NCBI RefSeq assembly: GCF_000960475.2
Contig: NZ_JZDQ02000015.1
Location: 62,001-126,000 of the forward strand
Length of the DNA: 64,000 nucleotides
Source: Nocardioides luteus
GTDB taxonomy: Bacteria; Actinomycetota; Actinomycetes; Propionibacteriales; Nocardioidaceae
Direction: 5' to 3'
Part shown: positions 1 to 9,513 of the stretch, in pieces
How the letters are laid out: every line of letters starts with the position of its first letter
Position numbering within the stretch: the first letter of the stretch is position 1
Made by a program: the position numbers and the translations under genes
The notes under the pieces: generated by a model
Told to the model about the DNA's origin: nothing
Database searches by the model: none
Seen by the model: only the letters and a program-made list of their open reading frames with translations

Positions 1-146
1 ACCCGTTCCGGCGCACCCACCACAGCCCGGAGGAGGCCGAGCACCTCGAGGAGGTGCTCCCGCGGCTGCGTCAGCTGACCACCGAGGCCATCGTGGTGAG
101 CTTCCAGGACGCCGTGAACCGGACGATCTCGCGCAATCTATCGTGA
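1..146 (+). CDS. C-terminal end of an unidentified protein (partial, 5' cut by the window)
   Basis: The frame starting at base 3 stays open and ends at the TGA at 144-146. It gives about 47 residues rich in Glu, Leu and Arg, ending in VNRTISRNLS. The charged helical pattern and lack of a membrane segment suggest the end of a soluble, perhaps regulatory, protein. I do not recognise the family. It is read in the same direction as fadA, 54 bases upstream, but fadA has its own promoter. Confidence 0.55.
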   Translation, partial: PFRRTHHSPEEAEHLEEVLPRLRQLTTEAIVVSFQDAVNRTISRNLS

Positions 147-165
147 ACCTTTCGGACCAACCCTG

Positions 166-193
166 TTGACTGTGACAGTTTTAGTGTCACAAT
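166..193 (+). promoter_or_regulatory. Promoter of fadAB with an operator-like dyad
   Basis: TTGACT (166-171) and CACAAT (188-193) are separated by 16 bases. They end 6 bases before the fadA ATG, so the message is probably leaderless; there is no GGAGG-like site. TAGTGT at 182-187 is an alternative -10. A perfect 7-bp inverted repeat, TGTGACA (171-177) and TGTCACA (185-191), fills the spacer. A repressor bound there would block polymerase. The regulator is not identified; it is inferred to respond to fatty acyl-CoA. Confidence 0.55.
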
Positions 194-199
194 CGGCGC

Positions 200-1411
200 A
201 TGGCTGAAGCATTCATCTATGACCACCTGCGCACGCCGCGCGGGAAGGGTAAGAAGACCGGATCGCTCCACGAGGTCAAGCCGATCGACCTGGTGGTCGG
301 CCTGATCGACGAGACGCGCAAGCGGAACCCCAACCTCGACCCCGCGCGGATCGACGACGTGGTTCTCGGTGTCGTCACCCCCGTCGGCGAGCAGGGCGGT
401 GACATCGCCAAGACCGCCGCCATCAAGGCCGGTCTCCCCGAGACGACCGCCGGTGTGCAGCTCAACCGCTTCTGCGCCTCCGGCCTCGAGGCCGTGAACC
501 AGGCCGCCTCCCGCGTACGCGGGGGGTTCGAGGACCTCATCCTCGCCGGTGGTGTCGAGTCGATGAGCAAGGCACCGATGGGCAGCGACGGCGGCGCCTG
601 GGCGCAGGACCCCGACACCGCCCTCAAGACCGGCTTCGTCCCGCAGGGCATCGGCGCCGACCTGATCGCGACGCTCGAGGGCTTCAGCCGCGCGGACGTC
701 GACCGCTACGCCGCGCAGTCGCACGCCCGGGCGGCCGCCGCCTGGGAGAACGGCTACTTCAAGGACGCCGTGATCCCGGTCGTCGACCAGAACGGCCTGA
801 CCGTGCTCGACCACGACGAGCTGATCCGCCCCGGCACCACAGCGGAGACGCTGGCCGGGCTCAAGCCGTCCTTCCTCCAGCAGGGCCAGGAGGCCGGCTT
901 CGACGACGTCGCGCTGGCCAAGTACCACTGGGTCGAGAAGATCGACCACGTCCACCACGCCGGAAACTCCTCCGGCATCGTCGACGGCTCCGCGCTGATG
1001 CTGATCGGCTCCGAGGCGGCCGGCCAGGCCAACGGCCTCACCCCGCGTGCGCGGATCGTCTCGGCCGCCGTCTCCGGCGCCGACCCGACGATCATGCTCA
1101 CCGGCCCGGCGCCGGCCTCGCGCAAGGCGCTGGCCAAGGCCGGCCTGAGCGTCGAGGACATCGACCTGTTCGAGATCAACGAGGCGTTCGCCGCGGTCGC
1201 GATGCGGTTCATCAAGGACATGGGCATCGACGAGTCGATCACCAACGTCAACGGTGGCGCGATCGCCATGGGTCACCCGCTGGGCGCGACCGGCGCCATC
1301 ATCCTCGGCACCCTGGTCGACGAGCTCGAGCGCCAGGGCAAGCGGCGCGGCCTCGCCACGCTGTGCGTCGGTGGCGGCATGGGTATCGCGACGATCGTCG
1401 AGCTGGTCTGA
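200..1411 (+). CDS. fadA: Acetyl-CoA C-acyltransferase (thiolase, FadA)
   Basis: 403-residue thiolase that cleaves 3-ketoacyl-CoA with free CoA in the last step of beta-oxidation; cytoplasmic. The nucleophilic Cys92 lies in [12 protein letters not shown]. The catalytic His359 is in [10 protein letters not shown], and the C-terminal Cys389 in LCVGGGMG acts as general base. Length and N-terminus ([16 protein letters not shown]) fit the actinobacterial FadA class. The ATG at 200 has no Shine-Dalgarno site but lies at the expected transcription start of the upstream promoter. It is followed after 18 bases by fadB, so the two subunits of a trifunctional-type beta-oxidation complex are co-expressed. 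Confidence 0.93.
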   Translation: MAEAFIYDHLRTPRGKGKKTGSLHEVKPIDLVVGLIDETRKRNPNLDPARIDDVVLGVVTPVGEQGGDIAKTAAIKAGLPETTAGVQLNRFCASGLEAVNQAASRVRGGFEDLILAGGVESMSKAPMGSDGGAWAQDPDTALKTGFVPQGIGADLIATLEGFSRADVDRYAAQSHARAAAAWENGYFKDAVIPVVDQNGLTVLDHDELIRPGTTAETLAGLKPSFLQQGQEAGFDDVALAKYHWVEKIDHVHHAGNSSGIVDGSALMLIGSEAAGQANGLTPRARIVSAAVSGADPTIMLTGPAPASRKALAKAGLSVEDIDLFEINEAFAAVAMRFIKDMGIDESITNVNGGAIAMGHPLGATGAIILGTLVDELERQGKRRGLATLCVGGGMGIATIVELV

Positions 1412-1429
1412 AAGGGAATCTGAAGAGCT

Positions 1430-3601
1430 ATGAGTGCAGTCAAGTACGACAAGGATGCCGACGGCATCGTCACGCTGACCCTGGACGACCCGAACCAGTC
1501 GGCCAACACCATGAACGAGCTGTACAAGACCTCGATGGCGGAGGCCGTCGAGAAGCTGTACGCCGAGGCCGCCAGCGATGAGCAGAGCGTCACCGGTGTG
1601 GTCATCGCCTCCGCGAAGAAGACCTTCTTCGCCGGTGGTGACCTCAAGAACATGATCCAGGTGCGCCCGGAGAACGCCGCCCAGGTCTTCGAGGAGGTCG
1701 AGTCGATCAAGGCGACCCTCCGCAAGCTGGAGACCTTCCCCAAGCCGGTCGTCGCGGCGATCAACGGTGCCGCCCTCGGTGGCGGTCTGGAGATCGCGCT
1801 GGCCTGCCAGCATCGGATCGCGCTGGACGCCCGCTACGACATCGGCCTGCCCGAGGTCTCCCTCGGTCTGCTGCCGGGCGGCGGCGGCGTCACCCGCGTC
1901 GTACGTCTCCTGGGCATCATGACCGGGCTGATGGACGTCCTGGGCCAGGGCACGAAGTTCAAGCCCGCCGCTGCCCTCGAGAAGGGCCTGATCCACGAGC
2001 TGGTCTCCTCCCCCGATGAGCTCGTGCCCGCCGCGAAGGCGTGGATCAAGGCCAACCCTGACGAGATCGCGCAGCCGTGGGACAAGCCGGGCTACAAGAT
2101 GCCCGGTGGCAAGCCCACCTCGCCGGCGCTCGCCGGCTTCCTGCCCGCGTTCCCGCCGATCCTGCGCAAGCAGCTCAAGCAGTCCGACATGCGTGCGCCG
2201 AAGGCGATCCTGTCGGCCGCGGTCGAGGGCGCGATGGTCGACTTCGACACCGCCACCCGGATCGAGTCGCGCTACTTCACCTCGCTGGTCACCGGCCAGC
2301 AGTCGAAGAACATGATCCAGGCGTTCTTCTTCGACCTCGGCGCCATCGGCGCCGGCACGCTGCGTCCCGACGGCGTCGAGAAGTTCACGGCGACGAAGGT
2401 CGGCGTGCTCGGTGCCGGGATGATGGGTGCGGGCATCGCGTACTCCTTCGCCCGGGCGGGTGCCGAGGTCGTCCTCAAGGACGTCGCCATCGACGCGGCC
2501 GAGCGTGGCAAGGCCTACACCGCCAAGCTCAACGAGAAGGCCGTCTCGCGCGGCAAGCTCACCCAGGAGAAGGCCGACGAGATCCTCGACCGGATCACCC
2601 CGACGGTCGCCCCGGAGGACTTCGCCGGTGTCGACGTCGTCGTCGAGGCGGTCTTCGAGGACGTCGCGCTGAAGCAGAAGGTCTTCAGCGAGATCGCCCC
2701 GTTCGTCAACGACGACGCGGTGCTCTGCTCCAACACCTCGACCCTCCCGATCACCGAGCTCGCCAAGGGCATCGACCGCCCGGCCGACTTCATCGGCCTG
2801 CACTTCTTCAGCCCGGTCGACAAGATGCCGCTGGTCGAGATCATCAAGGGCGCCGAGACGAGCGACGTCGCGCTGGCCAAGGCCTACGACATCGTCCAGC
2901 AGATCAAGAAGACCCCGATCGTCGTCAACGACAGCCGTGGCTTCTACACCTCGCGTGTCATCGGCACCCAGATCCAGGAGGGCCTGGAGCTGCTCGCGGA
3001 GGGCTTCGCCCCCTACTCGCTCGAGCGCGCCGCGACCCAGGCCGGGTTCCCGGTCGGGCCGCTGCAGATCGCCGACGAGCTCAACCACGAGCTCATGGTC
3101 AAGATCGCTCGTACGACCCGGGAGGCTGCCGGCGTCGAGGAGCTGACCACCACGGAGCGGGTGCTCAACCCGCTCATCGAGGCGGGTCGTTCCGGCAAGC
3201 TCAAGGGTGCCGGGTTCTACGACTACACCGACGGCAAGCGTGGCTCGATCTGGGCCGACCTCGGGACCGTGTTCCCGGTCGCCGAGAAGCAGATCCCGAT
3301 CCGGGACGCCGAGGAGCGGATGCTCTTCATCGAGGCCCTGGAGACGGCGAAGTGCTTCGAGGAGGGCGTCATCACCTCCGCCGCGCACGCCAACATCGGC
3401 TCCATCTTCGGCATCGGCTTCCCGCCGCAGACCGGTGGTGCGGCCCAGTTCATCACCGGCTACGAGGCCGCCGACGGCTCGATCGGCATCGAGGCGTTCC
3501 TGGCCCGTGCCGACGAGCTGGCCGAGAAGTACGGCGAGCGGTTCCGCCCGACGCAGTACCTCCGCGACCTCGCGGCGAAGGGTGAGGGCTTCCCCGTCTG
3601 A
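1430..3601 (+). CDS. fadB: Multifunctional enoyl-CoA hydratase / 3-hydroxyacyl-CoA dehydrogenase (FadB)
   Basis: 723 residues. The N-terminal crotonase domain (about 1-220) has the oxyanion-hole segments FFAGGDLKN and [10 protein letters not shown], and the Glu-containing [16 protein letters not shown] Rossmann NAD domain follows from about 325 ([13 protein letters not shown]), with catalytic His458 in [12 protein letters not shown], and then two C-terminal 3HCDH helical domains. It hydrates 2-enoyl-CoA and oxidises the 3-hydroxyacyl-CoA, feeding FadA. The ATG follows a GGGA-type site 18 bases after the fadA stop. Transcription probably ends at the hairpin 3635-3670. Confidence 0.95.
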   Translation: MSAVKYDKDADGIVTLTLDDPNQSANTMNELYKTSMAEAVEKLYAEAASDEQSVTGVVIASAKKTFFAGGDLKNMIQVRPENAAQVFEEVESIKATLRKLETFPKPVVAAINGAALGGGLEIALACQHRIALDARYDIGLPEVSLGLLPGGGGVTRVVRLLGIMTGLMDVLGQGTKFKPAAALEKGLIHELVSSPDELVPAAKAWIKANPDEIAQPWDKPGYKMPGGKPTSPALAGFLPAFPPILRKQLKQSDMRAPKAILSAAVEGAMVDFDTATRIESRYFTSLVTGQQSKNMIQAFFFDLGAIGAGTLRPDGVEKFTATKVGVLGAGMMGAGIAYSFARAGAEVVLKDVAIDAAERGKAYTAKLNEKAVSRGKLTQEKADEILDRITPTVAPEDFAGVDVVVEAVFEDVALKQKVFSEIAPFVNDDAVLCSNTSTLPITELAKGIDRPADFIGLHFFSPVDKMPLVEIIKGAETSDVALAKAYDIVQQIKKTPIVVNDSRGFYTSRVIGTQIQEGLELLAEGFAPYSLERAATQAGFPVGPLQIADELNHELMVKIARTTREAAGVEELTTTERVLNPLIEAGRSGKLKGAGFYDYTDGKRGSIWADLGTVFPVAEKQIPIRDAEERMLFIEALETAKCFEEGVITSAAHANIGSIFGIGFPPQTGGAAQFITGYEAADGSIGIEAFLARADELAEKYGERFRPTQYLRDLAAKGEGFPV

Positions 3602-3616
3602 TCAGCCCCGCCTGAC

Positions 3617-3634
3617 GCCGAGACGTCACGTACG
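3617..3634 (+). repeat. Single copy of the 21-bp GCCGAG-CGTCAC repeat family
   Basis: Eighteen bases (GCCGAGACGTCACGTACG) match the tandem unit found inside the AtuA gene (16934-17017) with one difference, and resemble the left arm of the hairpin after zwf (36897-36923). It lies between the fadB stop and the terminator hairpin. Confidence 0.6.
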
Positions 3635-3670
3635 CAGATCGAGCTGGCACCACGGTGCCAGCTCGATCTG
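3635..3670. terminator. Bidirectional hairpin between fadB and the DoxX gene
   Basis: A perfect 17-bp inverted repeat: CAGATCGAGCTGGCACC at 3635-3651 and its complement at 3654-3670, with only AC between. No T-run follows, as is common in actinobacteria. It lies between two convergent genes and can serve both. Confidence 0.75.
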
Positions 3671-3699
3671 CTGTCTGACCGCCGCGGTGCCTCGGCCTC

Positions 3700-4041
3700 T
3701 CAGCTTCCGGCGACCAGGAAGCCCGCAGCGACGGCGGGCACCAGGTAGAGCAAAGGGAACACGATGTGGCCATAGGCACCCGCGCGGGCTGCCGTGATCA
3801 TGGCGCCGGCGAAGTACAGGAACAGGCCGACAGCGGCAGCAGCTCCGACCGCAGGCACGGCGAGTCCCGTGAGCAGGCCCACCGCACCCAGCGCCTTGGC
3901 CGCGCCGAGCCACGGCCACCAGCTCTCGGGGACGCCGTACGCGACGAGGCTGTCGGTCACGAACGCCTTGCGGGTGAGGAGGGAGAAGGCCGAGAAGCCG
4001 ACCCAGGCGGCGGCGAGGATCACGACGACGGTGGTGGTCAT
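3700..4041 (-). CDS. DoxX-like four-helix membrane protein
   Basis: 113 residues with four hydrophobic stretches (about 3-22, 45-65, 70-88, 94-112), as in the DoxX/DoxD-like family of small membrane proteins, often linked to thiol or redox homeostasis. The first helix follows MTTTVVVILAAAW. The ATG at 4041 has an AAGGAA site 7 bases upstream. It is divergent from the ECF41 sigma gene across 168 bases; ECF41 factors usually control an adjacent gene, so this is a likely target (inference). The usual COE (carboxymuconolactone decarboxylase, oxidoreductase or epimerase) partner is absent. Confidence 0.75.
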   Translation of the reverse strand: MTTTVVVILAAAWVGFSAFSLLTRKAFVTDSLVAYGVPESWWPWLGAAKALGAVGLLTGLAVPAVGAAAAVGLFLYFAGAMITAARAGAYGHIVFPLLYLVPAVAAGFLVAGS

Positions 4042-4117
4042 GGAGATTCCTTTTCGTTCAGGGGCCAGCCGGTCGGGGCGGCCCGTTCTGCCTGGTCGAC
4101 TCCCGGCGCCGTACGAA

Positions 4118-4162
4118 TGTGACCGGATCACAGGAGGAGCCGATGTGATCTGGAGCACATCG
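4118..4162. promoter_or_regulatory. Twin TGTGA dyads between DoxX gene and ECF41 sigma gene
   Basis: TGTGACCGGATCACA (4118-4132) has 5-bp arms around a 5-bp core. CGATGTG (4141-4147) pairs with CACATCG (4156-4162) across 8 bases. Two dyads with a shared TGTG/CACA core in a divergent promoter region look like binding sites for one regulator, or like overlapping ECF41-type -35 elements (which contain TGTCA). No clean ECF41 -10 could be placed. Confidence 0.45.
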
Positions 4163-4209
4163 TCGCGAGTGCCGGCGAGAGGCCTTCGCCGGGCTGCAAG
4201 GATTCCGAG

Positions 4210-5118
4210 GTGCTGAGTGACGATCGAATGCCGGCGATGAACCGCGGCTGGCAACAGCAGTTCGAGGAGCACCGCCCGCAGCTGCGCTCGGTGGCCTACC
4301 GGATGCTCGGTTCGACGGCGGATGCCGACGACGCCCTCCAGGACGCGTGGTTGCGCGTCAACCGTGCGGACATCTCCGGAGTCGACAACCTCGTCGCGTG
4401 GCTGACCACCGTCGTCGCCCGGATCTGCCTCGACCAGCTGCGGTCCCGGCGTACGCGTGGTGAGGAGTCGCTCGTCCACGTGCCGGATCCGATCATCACG
4501 CTCGGCGGCGCCGAGGATCCCGAGGCATCGGCACTGGTCGCGGACGGTGTCGGGCTGGCACTGCTGGTGGTGCTGGAGACGCTCGGTCCGGACGAGCGGG
4601 TGGCGTTCGTCCTGCACGACACGTTCGGAGTGCCCTTCGACGACATCGCCGCGGTCCTCGACAAGACGCCCGCGGCGGCGCGCAAGCTGGCGAGCCGCGC
4701 GCGACAGCGCGTGAGCACGCAGGCGCCCACCCCAGACCCGGACCTCGGCCGGCAACGCAAGGTCGTCGACGCGTTCTTCGCGGCGGCCCGGGACGGCGAT
4801 CTCGAAGGGCTGGTCTCGGTACTGCACCCCGAGGTCGTCCTCCGCTCGGACGGCGGCGCGGCGCGCCCGCAGCTCAACCGTCTGCTCCGGGGCGCGCGGG
4901 TGGTGGCCTCGCAGGCAGTCCTGACCTCCGCGCTGGCGCCGTTCGTGCGCCCGGTGCTCGTGAACGGCGCCGCCGGTGTGGTCGTCGCGCCCCGACGTGA
5001 GGCCCAGGTCGTCATGGCGTTCACCGTTGTGGACGGGGCAGTTGTCGCCATCGACGTGCTCTCCGACCCGCAGCGGCTGGCGAGCCTTGATCTGACCGCC
5101 GTGCTCGGACGTACGTGA
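4210..5118 (+). CDS. sigJ: ECF41-family RNA polymerase sigma factor (SigJ-like) with SnoaL-like C-terminal domain
   Basis: 302 residues. Sigma-70 region 2 (about 12-85, with VAYRMLGSTADADDALQDAW), region 4 (about 115-170, with the FGVPFDDIAAVL helix-turn-helix), then an NTF2/SnoaL-like domain (about 185-300). The ECF41 hallmark DGGGK appears here as DGGAA, and the C-terminal NPDKL-like box as SDPQRL. In ECF41 the C-terminal domain controls activity instead of a separate anti-sigma factor, and none is adjacent. GTG 4210 is chosen because AAGGA lies 7 bases upstream; ATGs at 4228 and 4237 are alternatives. Confidence 0.87.
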   Translation: MLSDDRMPAMNRGWQQQFEEHRPQLRSVAYRMLGSTADADDALQDAWLRVNRADISGVDNLVAWLTTVVARICLDQLRSRRTRGEESLVHVPDPIITLGGAEDPEASALVADGVGLALLVVLETLGPDERVAFVLHDTFGVPFDDIAAVLDKTPAAARKLASRARQRVSTQAPTPDPDLGRQRKVVDAFFAAARDGDLEGLVSVLHPEVVLRSDGGAARPQLNRLLRGARVVASQAVLTSALAPFVRPVLVNGAAGVVVAPRREAQVVMAFTVVDGAVVAIDVLSDPQRLASLDLTAVLGRT

Positions 5119-5241
5119 CGCTTCGGCAGGTTTGTCAGCAGATGGTGACCGCCTCGTCGGCATCAAGGTGCTGTCTGGGCGATGAACGAATGGGTGGCAG
5201 CGCCCATTCGAGATCGAGTCCGGGCCGAGAAGACTCGAGTC

Positions 5242-5760
5242 ATGGGCGAGATGGCGACGGTTCTGGTGATCGCGGCGGCCGCGGCCGGCCTTGTGGTGGC
5301 CTCGCTGCTGAGGCGGGCCCGTCGGGGCGAGTGCCTGGTGGTGACCAGGCACCGGCGGATCGTCCGGATCGCCTCCGACTCGATGACGATGGCGATCCCG
5401 GGCTTCCACGAGGTGCTGGAGTGGCCGACGGGTCAGGTCGAGATCGCGATCGTCGTCCGGACCCGGACCGGCGACGGCCAGGACGTACGCGTCCTCGCGA
5501 CCTTCACCGTCGACGTCGACCCGCCTCGGGTCGGTGCGGCGTACATCGACCCGCGTGCGGTCCTGCACACCGCGCTGGAGCGCCGGGTCGGCGAGGCGGT
5601 CCGCGCCCGGCCGGCGGCGTGGCTGACCGGGCACGACGGCCTCGCGACCGCCCTCCAGGGAATCCGGATCGACGGTCTCGCCGCCGGCGTGGTGACCGAG
5701 GTGGTCATCGACGAGGTCGACCTGCTGCTGCATCCCGGCCGACCCGACGACGGCGGCTGA
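5242..5760 (+). CDS. Short SPFH/band-7-like membrane-anchored protein
   Basis: 172 residues from ATG 5242. One N-terminal membrane helix (MATVLVIAAAAAGLVVASLL) is followed by a basic stop-transfer and a beta-rich domain containing GECLVVTRHRRIVRI and IPGFHEVLEWPTGQVEI, which resembles the start of stomatin/slipin domains. The long coiled-coil tail of true slipins is missing. The job is unknown; membrane microdomain scaffolding is the family theme. The frame opens further upstream (ATG 5182, site AAGGTG 13 bases before), so the start is uncertain; 5251 is also possible. Confidence 0.6.
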   Translation: MGEMATVLVIAAAAAGLVVASLLRRARRGECLVVTRHRRIVRIASDSMTMAIPGFHEVLEWPTGQVEIAIVVRTRTGDGQDVRVLATFTVDVDPPRVGAAYIDPRAVLHTALERRVGEAVRARPAAWLTGHDGLATALQGIRIDGLAAGVVTEVVIDEVDLLLHPGRPDDGG

Positions 5761-5777
5761 GGCCGTCGTCGGGTCGG
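5739..5777. terminator. Hairpin spanning the stop codon of the SPFH-like gene
   Basis: CCGACCCGACGACGGC (5739-5754) and its exact complement (5762-5777) form a 16-bp stem. The stop codon 5758-5760 lies in the 7-base loop. It sits between convergent genes and can end both messages; it also encodes the last residues of the + strand gene. Confidence 0.7.
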
Positions 5778-5782
5778 GGCGG

Positions 5783-8605
5783 TCAGCGGATGGTGCTGGT
5801 GGCGGCCGAGGTCGCCGTCTTGGTGTAGTAGCCGGTCTTGCGGCCGGTCACCCGGACGCGGATGCGGTCACCGCGGTCGACGGATCGGAGCCGGTAGGAC
5901 TTCCCGGTGGCACCCGAGATCGCGACACCGTTGCGCAGCCACTGGTAGGAGAAGGTGATCCCCGACGGCTTCCAGGTGCCCGGGTAGGCCGTGAGCAGAT
6001 AGCCGACCCTGCGGGTGCCGCCGATCGTCGGCGTGGCCGCGGTGAGGTAGCCGGCCGCGATCTTCGCGGTCGCAGCGCTCGTCCGTACGCCGGGATTGGC
6101 GGCGGGCCAGGACGTGGAGTACGCCGTCACCCGGACCCGGATCTCCTTGGTGTGGTCGGCCCCGGTCAGCTTGTAGGTCGACGCGGTGGCACCCGAGATC
6201 GCCACGCCGTTGCGCAGCCACTGGTACTTCACCGACGTGGCAGTCGGGCTCCAGGAACCCTTCGTCGCGGTCAGGGTGTAGCCGACCCGCGCAGTGCCGC
6301 TGATCGTCGGCGGCGCGGTGCTCGCGATGGTCAGCGGGGTGCAGCTGTAGAGCTCGAGCTCGTCGATGAACCAACCGACGTACGACACCGACTGGTCACC
6401 ACGGACGACCCACTGGAACTGGACGGACTTGCCGGCGAAGGCGGAGAGGTCCACCCGCGAGCTCATCCACCCGTTGGAGTCGCCCCCGAAGCCGGTCAGC
6501 GGACTGTTCGGGTTGTTCAGGAGCAGCTTCTGCTTCGGACCGTTCACCCAGGCCGTCGACGGGATGGCGGTCGCGACCCCGTTGACGAGCAGGCGCGCCT
6601 CGCCGCCGTCGTAGTACTCCGGTGCCGGGTGGGCAGGGTCGCTGCCGGTGTACCAGTCGAAGAGATACCAGTGGCTGAACCGCAGATAGGTCCGCTTACC
6701 GGCCGGCACGTTGATCGCGGCCGTCGTCAGACCGCTGGCGGTCGGGTCGCCGTACGTCTCCGGGTCGGGGTCCCAACCGAAGTCGGAGCCGTTGCCGTCA
6801 CGGTCGTTCTCGGGGACGTTCTGGGCGGCGTCGGGTGCCTGGTGCCACAGGCCGCCACGGGTGAGCGACGGGGTCGTCATCGCGGCCTTGCCGGTGCTGC
6901 CGGCGGGGCAGGTGTTCGGCGCCTCCGCGGGCCGGGTCGCGCCCGCCTTGGTGGGTGACTTGGCGAGCTCGGTCGCGTCGGTGGCGAGGTTGACCTGGGT
7001 GCAGTCGTCCGCGGTGAAGCCGGCGGTGCCGGCGGCGACCAGCGCGGAGCAGCCGCTGGCGAGCGTACGGCGCAGGTCGGCGTACTGGCTCCCGGAGACG
7101 AGGTGCTGGATCGTGTAGAGGTAGAGCGTCGCGGTCTTCTGCAGGGTCGGGTCGCCGCCGTCGATGCCGGTGATGGTGCGGCCGTTGAACGTGCCGCCCT
7201 GGGAGATCAGGTAGGCCGTCTTGTTGCCGACGCCGCTGTTGGTGTGCACCCCGCCGCCATCGGCGTAGTAGGTGAGGTCGTCGGCGTCCCACAGGGAGCT
7301 GGTCATCCGGTCGGGCTGGCTGTGGATCGTCGGGTCGGCGAGGTCACGGATCGCGCCGAACGAGGAGTCCTCGCCGATGCGCCAGTCGGTCGGGGAGTCG
7401 CCGGGAGTGGCGTAGCGGTGGTCGACGATCTCGCCCATGATGTCGGCCATCGACTCGTTGATGGCGCCCGACTCGTACCAGTAGAAGAGGTTCGAGCTGT
7501 GCTCGATCACGCCGTGGGTCAGCTCGTGGCCGACGATGTCGTCGACCACCAGGCCCTGGCCGAGGTAGATCTGCTGGCCGTTCCAGAAGGCGTTGTCCAT
7601 CGGGCACGGCGGGGTGTAGCCGGGCTGTGTCGGCTCGCAGTAGCGGGTCGTGGCGGTCATCGCCTTGGCGGTCACGCCCTCGGACCAGCCGATCTCCTCG
7701 GTCAGGTCCAGCCCGAGGGAGGCGTAGAGGTCGGAGGTCGCGCCGAGCAGGTCGTAGGCGCTGTCGACGTCGGCGAGGCCGGTCGGCGCATCGCCCTCGC
7801 GCCGCTTGACCGTCAGGCTCGTGTCGGCGCAGCCGTTCTCCGCGGCGCGGACGTTCGCGTTGTCGCAGATGCGGCGGTTGGCGTGAGCGATCTCGTCGAC
7901 GTGCATGAGTACGCGGCCGGAGCCGGCGTGGGCGAGCACGGTCTCACGGATGGTGGAGCCGTTGGTCACCGAGAACCGGAAGACGCTGGTCTCGCCGAGC
8001 TGCGGTCCGGCGACCAGGTCGTCGTCGTAGAGCCAGGTGCCCTCGTCGCTCACGGTGAGGCCGGTGGCTCCGTGGTGGGCCTTGGCGACCACGGCCTTCG
8101 CCGCGGACTCCGCCTTGGCGCGCGTGGCCTCGTCGGGCGCGGTGACGTCCGCGGTCGTGGCGTCGGAGAGGTTGGTGGCCGCGGAGGTGAGGCCGCGGTC
8201 CTTGTTCAGCCCGACGACCACCTCGCCGCCGAGGACCGGGAGGCCGTCGACGTACTGCTCGAATCGGGTCACCGACCCGCCGCCGACGGCCTTGCCGGTG
8301 GATGTCTCCCGCAGGTCGGCCTCGTCGGTGCCGAGCGCCTCGGCGGCGCGGTCGAGCTGGGTGCGGGCCGCCTTGGCCGGCTTGACGGCGGCGCCCAGCG
8401 GCTCCGCGCTCTCGGACTTCGAGCCGATGAAGTCGGCCGTGCCGTCGGCGGTCCGATGGATGGTGAGCGGGACGCCGGCGCGGTCCTGATAGGCCGCGAC
8501 CGGGTCGGGTTCGGCGGAGGCGGGCGGGGCCATCGGAATGACGCTCAGCCCGCCGAGGGCAAGTGCGGTCGCGGTCAGGGCGACGACGCGTCTACGAGGT
8601 GACAC
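5783..8605 (-). CDS. Secreted M4-family (thermolysin-like) zinc metalloprotease with C-terminal Ig-like repeats
   Basis: 940 residues. A signal peptide (about 1-31, ending APPASA) is followed by an FTP/PepSY-type propeptide (to about 240) and the M4 catalytic domain. Zinc ligands are seen: HELTH at 360-364 and Glu384 in ESGAINESMAD, exactly 20 residues after the second His as in thermolysin. A MAM/jelly-roll-like segment follows (YLRFSHWYLFDWY) and then two approximately 90-residue Ig-like repeats, each with YQWLRNGVAISGAT. GTG 8605 has AAGGAG 5 bases upstream and directly precedes the signal peptide; the open frame up to 8752 lacks both. Exported, self-processing protease for protein nutrition (family knowledge). 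Confidence 0.92.
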   Translation of the reverse strand: MSPRRRVVALTATALALGGLSVIPMAPPASAEPDPVAAYQDRAGVPLTIHRTADGTADFIGSKSESAEPLGAAVKPAKAARTQLDRAAEALGTDEADLRETSTGKAVGGGSVTRFEQYVDGLPVLGGEVVVGLNKDRGLTSAATNLSDATTADVTAPDEATRAKAESAAKAVVAKAHHGATGLTVSDEGTWLYDDDLVAGPQLGETSVFRFSVTNGSTIRETVLAHAGSGRVLMHVDEIAHANRRICDNANVRAAENGCADTSLTVKRREGDAPTGLADVDSAYDLLGATSDLYASLGLDLTEEIGWSEGVTAKAMTATTRYCEPTQPGYTPPCPMDNAFWNGQQIYLGQGLVVDDIVGHELTHGVIEHSSNLFYWYESGAINESMADIMGEIVDHRYATPGDSPTDWRIGEDSSFGAIRDLADPTIHSQPDRMTSSLWDADDLTYYADGGGVHTNSGVGNKTAYLISQGGTFNGRTITGIDGGDPTLQKTATLYLYTIQHLVSGSQYADLRRTLASGCSALVAAGTAGFTADDCTQVNLATDATELAKSPTKAGATRPAEAPNTCPAGSTGKAAMTTPSLTRGGLWHQAPDAAQNVPENDRDGNGSDFGWDPDPETYGDPTASGLTTAAINVPAGKRTYLRFSHWYLFDWYTGSDPAHPAPEYYDGGEARLLVNGVATAIPSTAWVNGPKQKLLLNNPNSPLTGFGGDSNGWMSSRVDLSAFAGKSVQFQWVVRGDQSVSYVGWFIDELELYSCTPLTIASTAPPTISGTARVGYTLTATKGSWSPTATSVKYQWLRNGVAISGATASTYKLTGADHTKEIRVRVTAYSTSWPAANPGVRTSAATAKIAAGYLTAATPTIGGTRRVGYLLTAYPGTWKPSGITFSYQWLRNGVAISGATGKSYRLRSVDRGDRIRVRVTGRKTGYYTKTATSAATSTIR

Positions 8606-8834
8606 TTCGACTCCTTCGGAGTGGGAGCGGCCCGGAGGTTTCACGAGCCGACAGGACCGCCGGCCCGAACCCAGCGACCAGAAGTGTCCCAGGCTCTCGG
8701 CGGAGCCGTCGCCCGTATTTTCGCGGCGTGCGACGGCGAGAAACCGCGACACGGCGCGGGCGGCTCATCTGATGCATCTGTGTCCTAGGTGCTCGAGCGG
8801 TCCGTGGTGACCACCTTCGTGCTGACCTCGCCTT

Positions 8835-9473
8835 TCAGAGTCGGACTGCAGATCCGATCGCGGGGTAGCCGAAGGTGAACGCGATGGCGACAGCGGCGGT
8901 GGCTGCGATCGTTGAGGTGATGGCAGCGGTTCCCTTGATGCGCCGCGCGAGCTGATAGGCGAGAAGTGCGACCCCGGTCACGATGATGATGACCCAGTAG
9001 ACCGGGCTGGTGGTCTCGCGGACGACGGTGAGGCCGTACACGCCCTCGCCGATGCCGAGCCCGGCCAGTGCTGCGGTGCCGAGGGACGCACGCAGCCCGG
9101 ATGTGCGCAGCCAGGCGGTGGCGAGGCCGACGAACGGGCCGGTGACGACTCCGACCGCGCACCAGTAGACCGGGTTGAAGTAGTAGCCGCGCAGGTCGGA
9201 GACCCACATGTAGCCAAGCACCAGGAGGACGAAGCCGGCCACAGCCAGGAGCGCGGCGGCTGCGGGTGACGTACGTGACCAGAGGACGAGCAGCACGGTG
9301 AGCAGCGTCCAGCCGCTTGCCGAGTTCGCGAACGACCGCAGTGCATCGGGAAGGAAACCCTGGGCGTAACTGGTCAGGCCACCAAGCACAAGGCTGGACG
9401 CTGCGAGCACGAGTACTCGGCGCGTGGTGGCCGCACCTGTCGGTGCGGATATCGGTTCGGTGATCGTCTCCAT
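8835..9473 (-). CDS. DUF6518-type polytopic membrane protein
   Basis: 212 residues with six to seven hydrophobic helices (for example LVLAASSLVLGGLTSYAQGF, ALLAVAGFVLLVLGYMW, VYWVIIIVTGVALLAYQLA). No catalytic motif is visible. It matches my memory of a small actinobacterial membrane family of unknown function that often sits near PadR regulators. The ATG at 9473 has a GGAG site. It is divergent from padR and shares the operator-like dyads at 9514-9539, so it may be controlled by the same repressor. The 229 bases between it and the protease start hold only the protease's AAGGAG site that I can name. Confidence 0.65.
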   Translation of the reverse strand: METITEPISAPTGAATTRRVLVLAASSLVLGGLTSYAQGFLPDALRSFANSASGWTLLTVLLVLWSRTSPAAAALLAVAGFVLLVLGYMWVSDLRGYYFNPVYWCAVGVVTGPFVGLATAWLRTSGLRASLGTAALAGLGIGEGVYGLTVVRETTSPVYWVIIIVTGVALLAYQLARRIKGTAAITSTIAATAAVAIAFTFGYPAIGSAVRL

Positions 9474-9513
9474 GGGCTCTCCGTTCCTGTCGTGAGCGCT
9501 TGTCAAGCGGACC

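Noticed and set aside
171..191. CRP-type site in front of fadA (TGTGA and TCACA).
   Set aside because: The half-sites are 11 bases apart instead of 6, so it is not a standard CRP box; it was kept only as an unidentified operator.
71..3388. A 1105-codon open frame on the minus strand opposite fadA-fadB.
   Set aside because: It is a GC-driven shadow: low-complexity Asp/Gly/Leu/Arg composition, no domains, and it lies over two certain genes on the other strand.
8606..8752. Longer N-terminus of the metalloprotease.
   Set aside because: The extra 49 residues are not hydrophobic, have no ribosome site and would bury the signal peptide; GTG 8605 with AAGGAG is clearly better.
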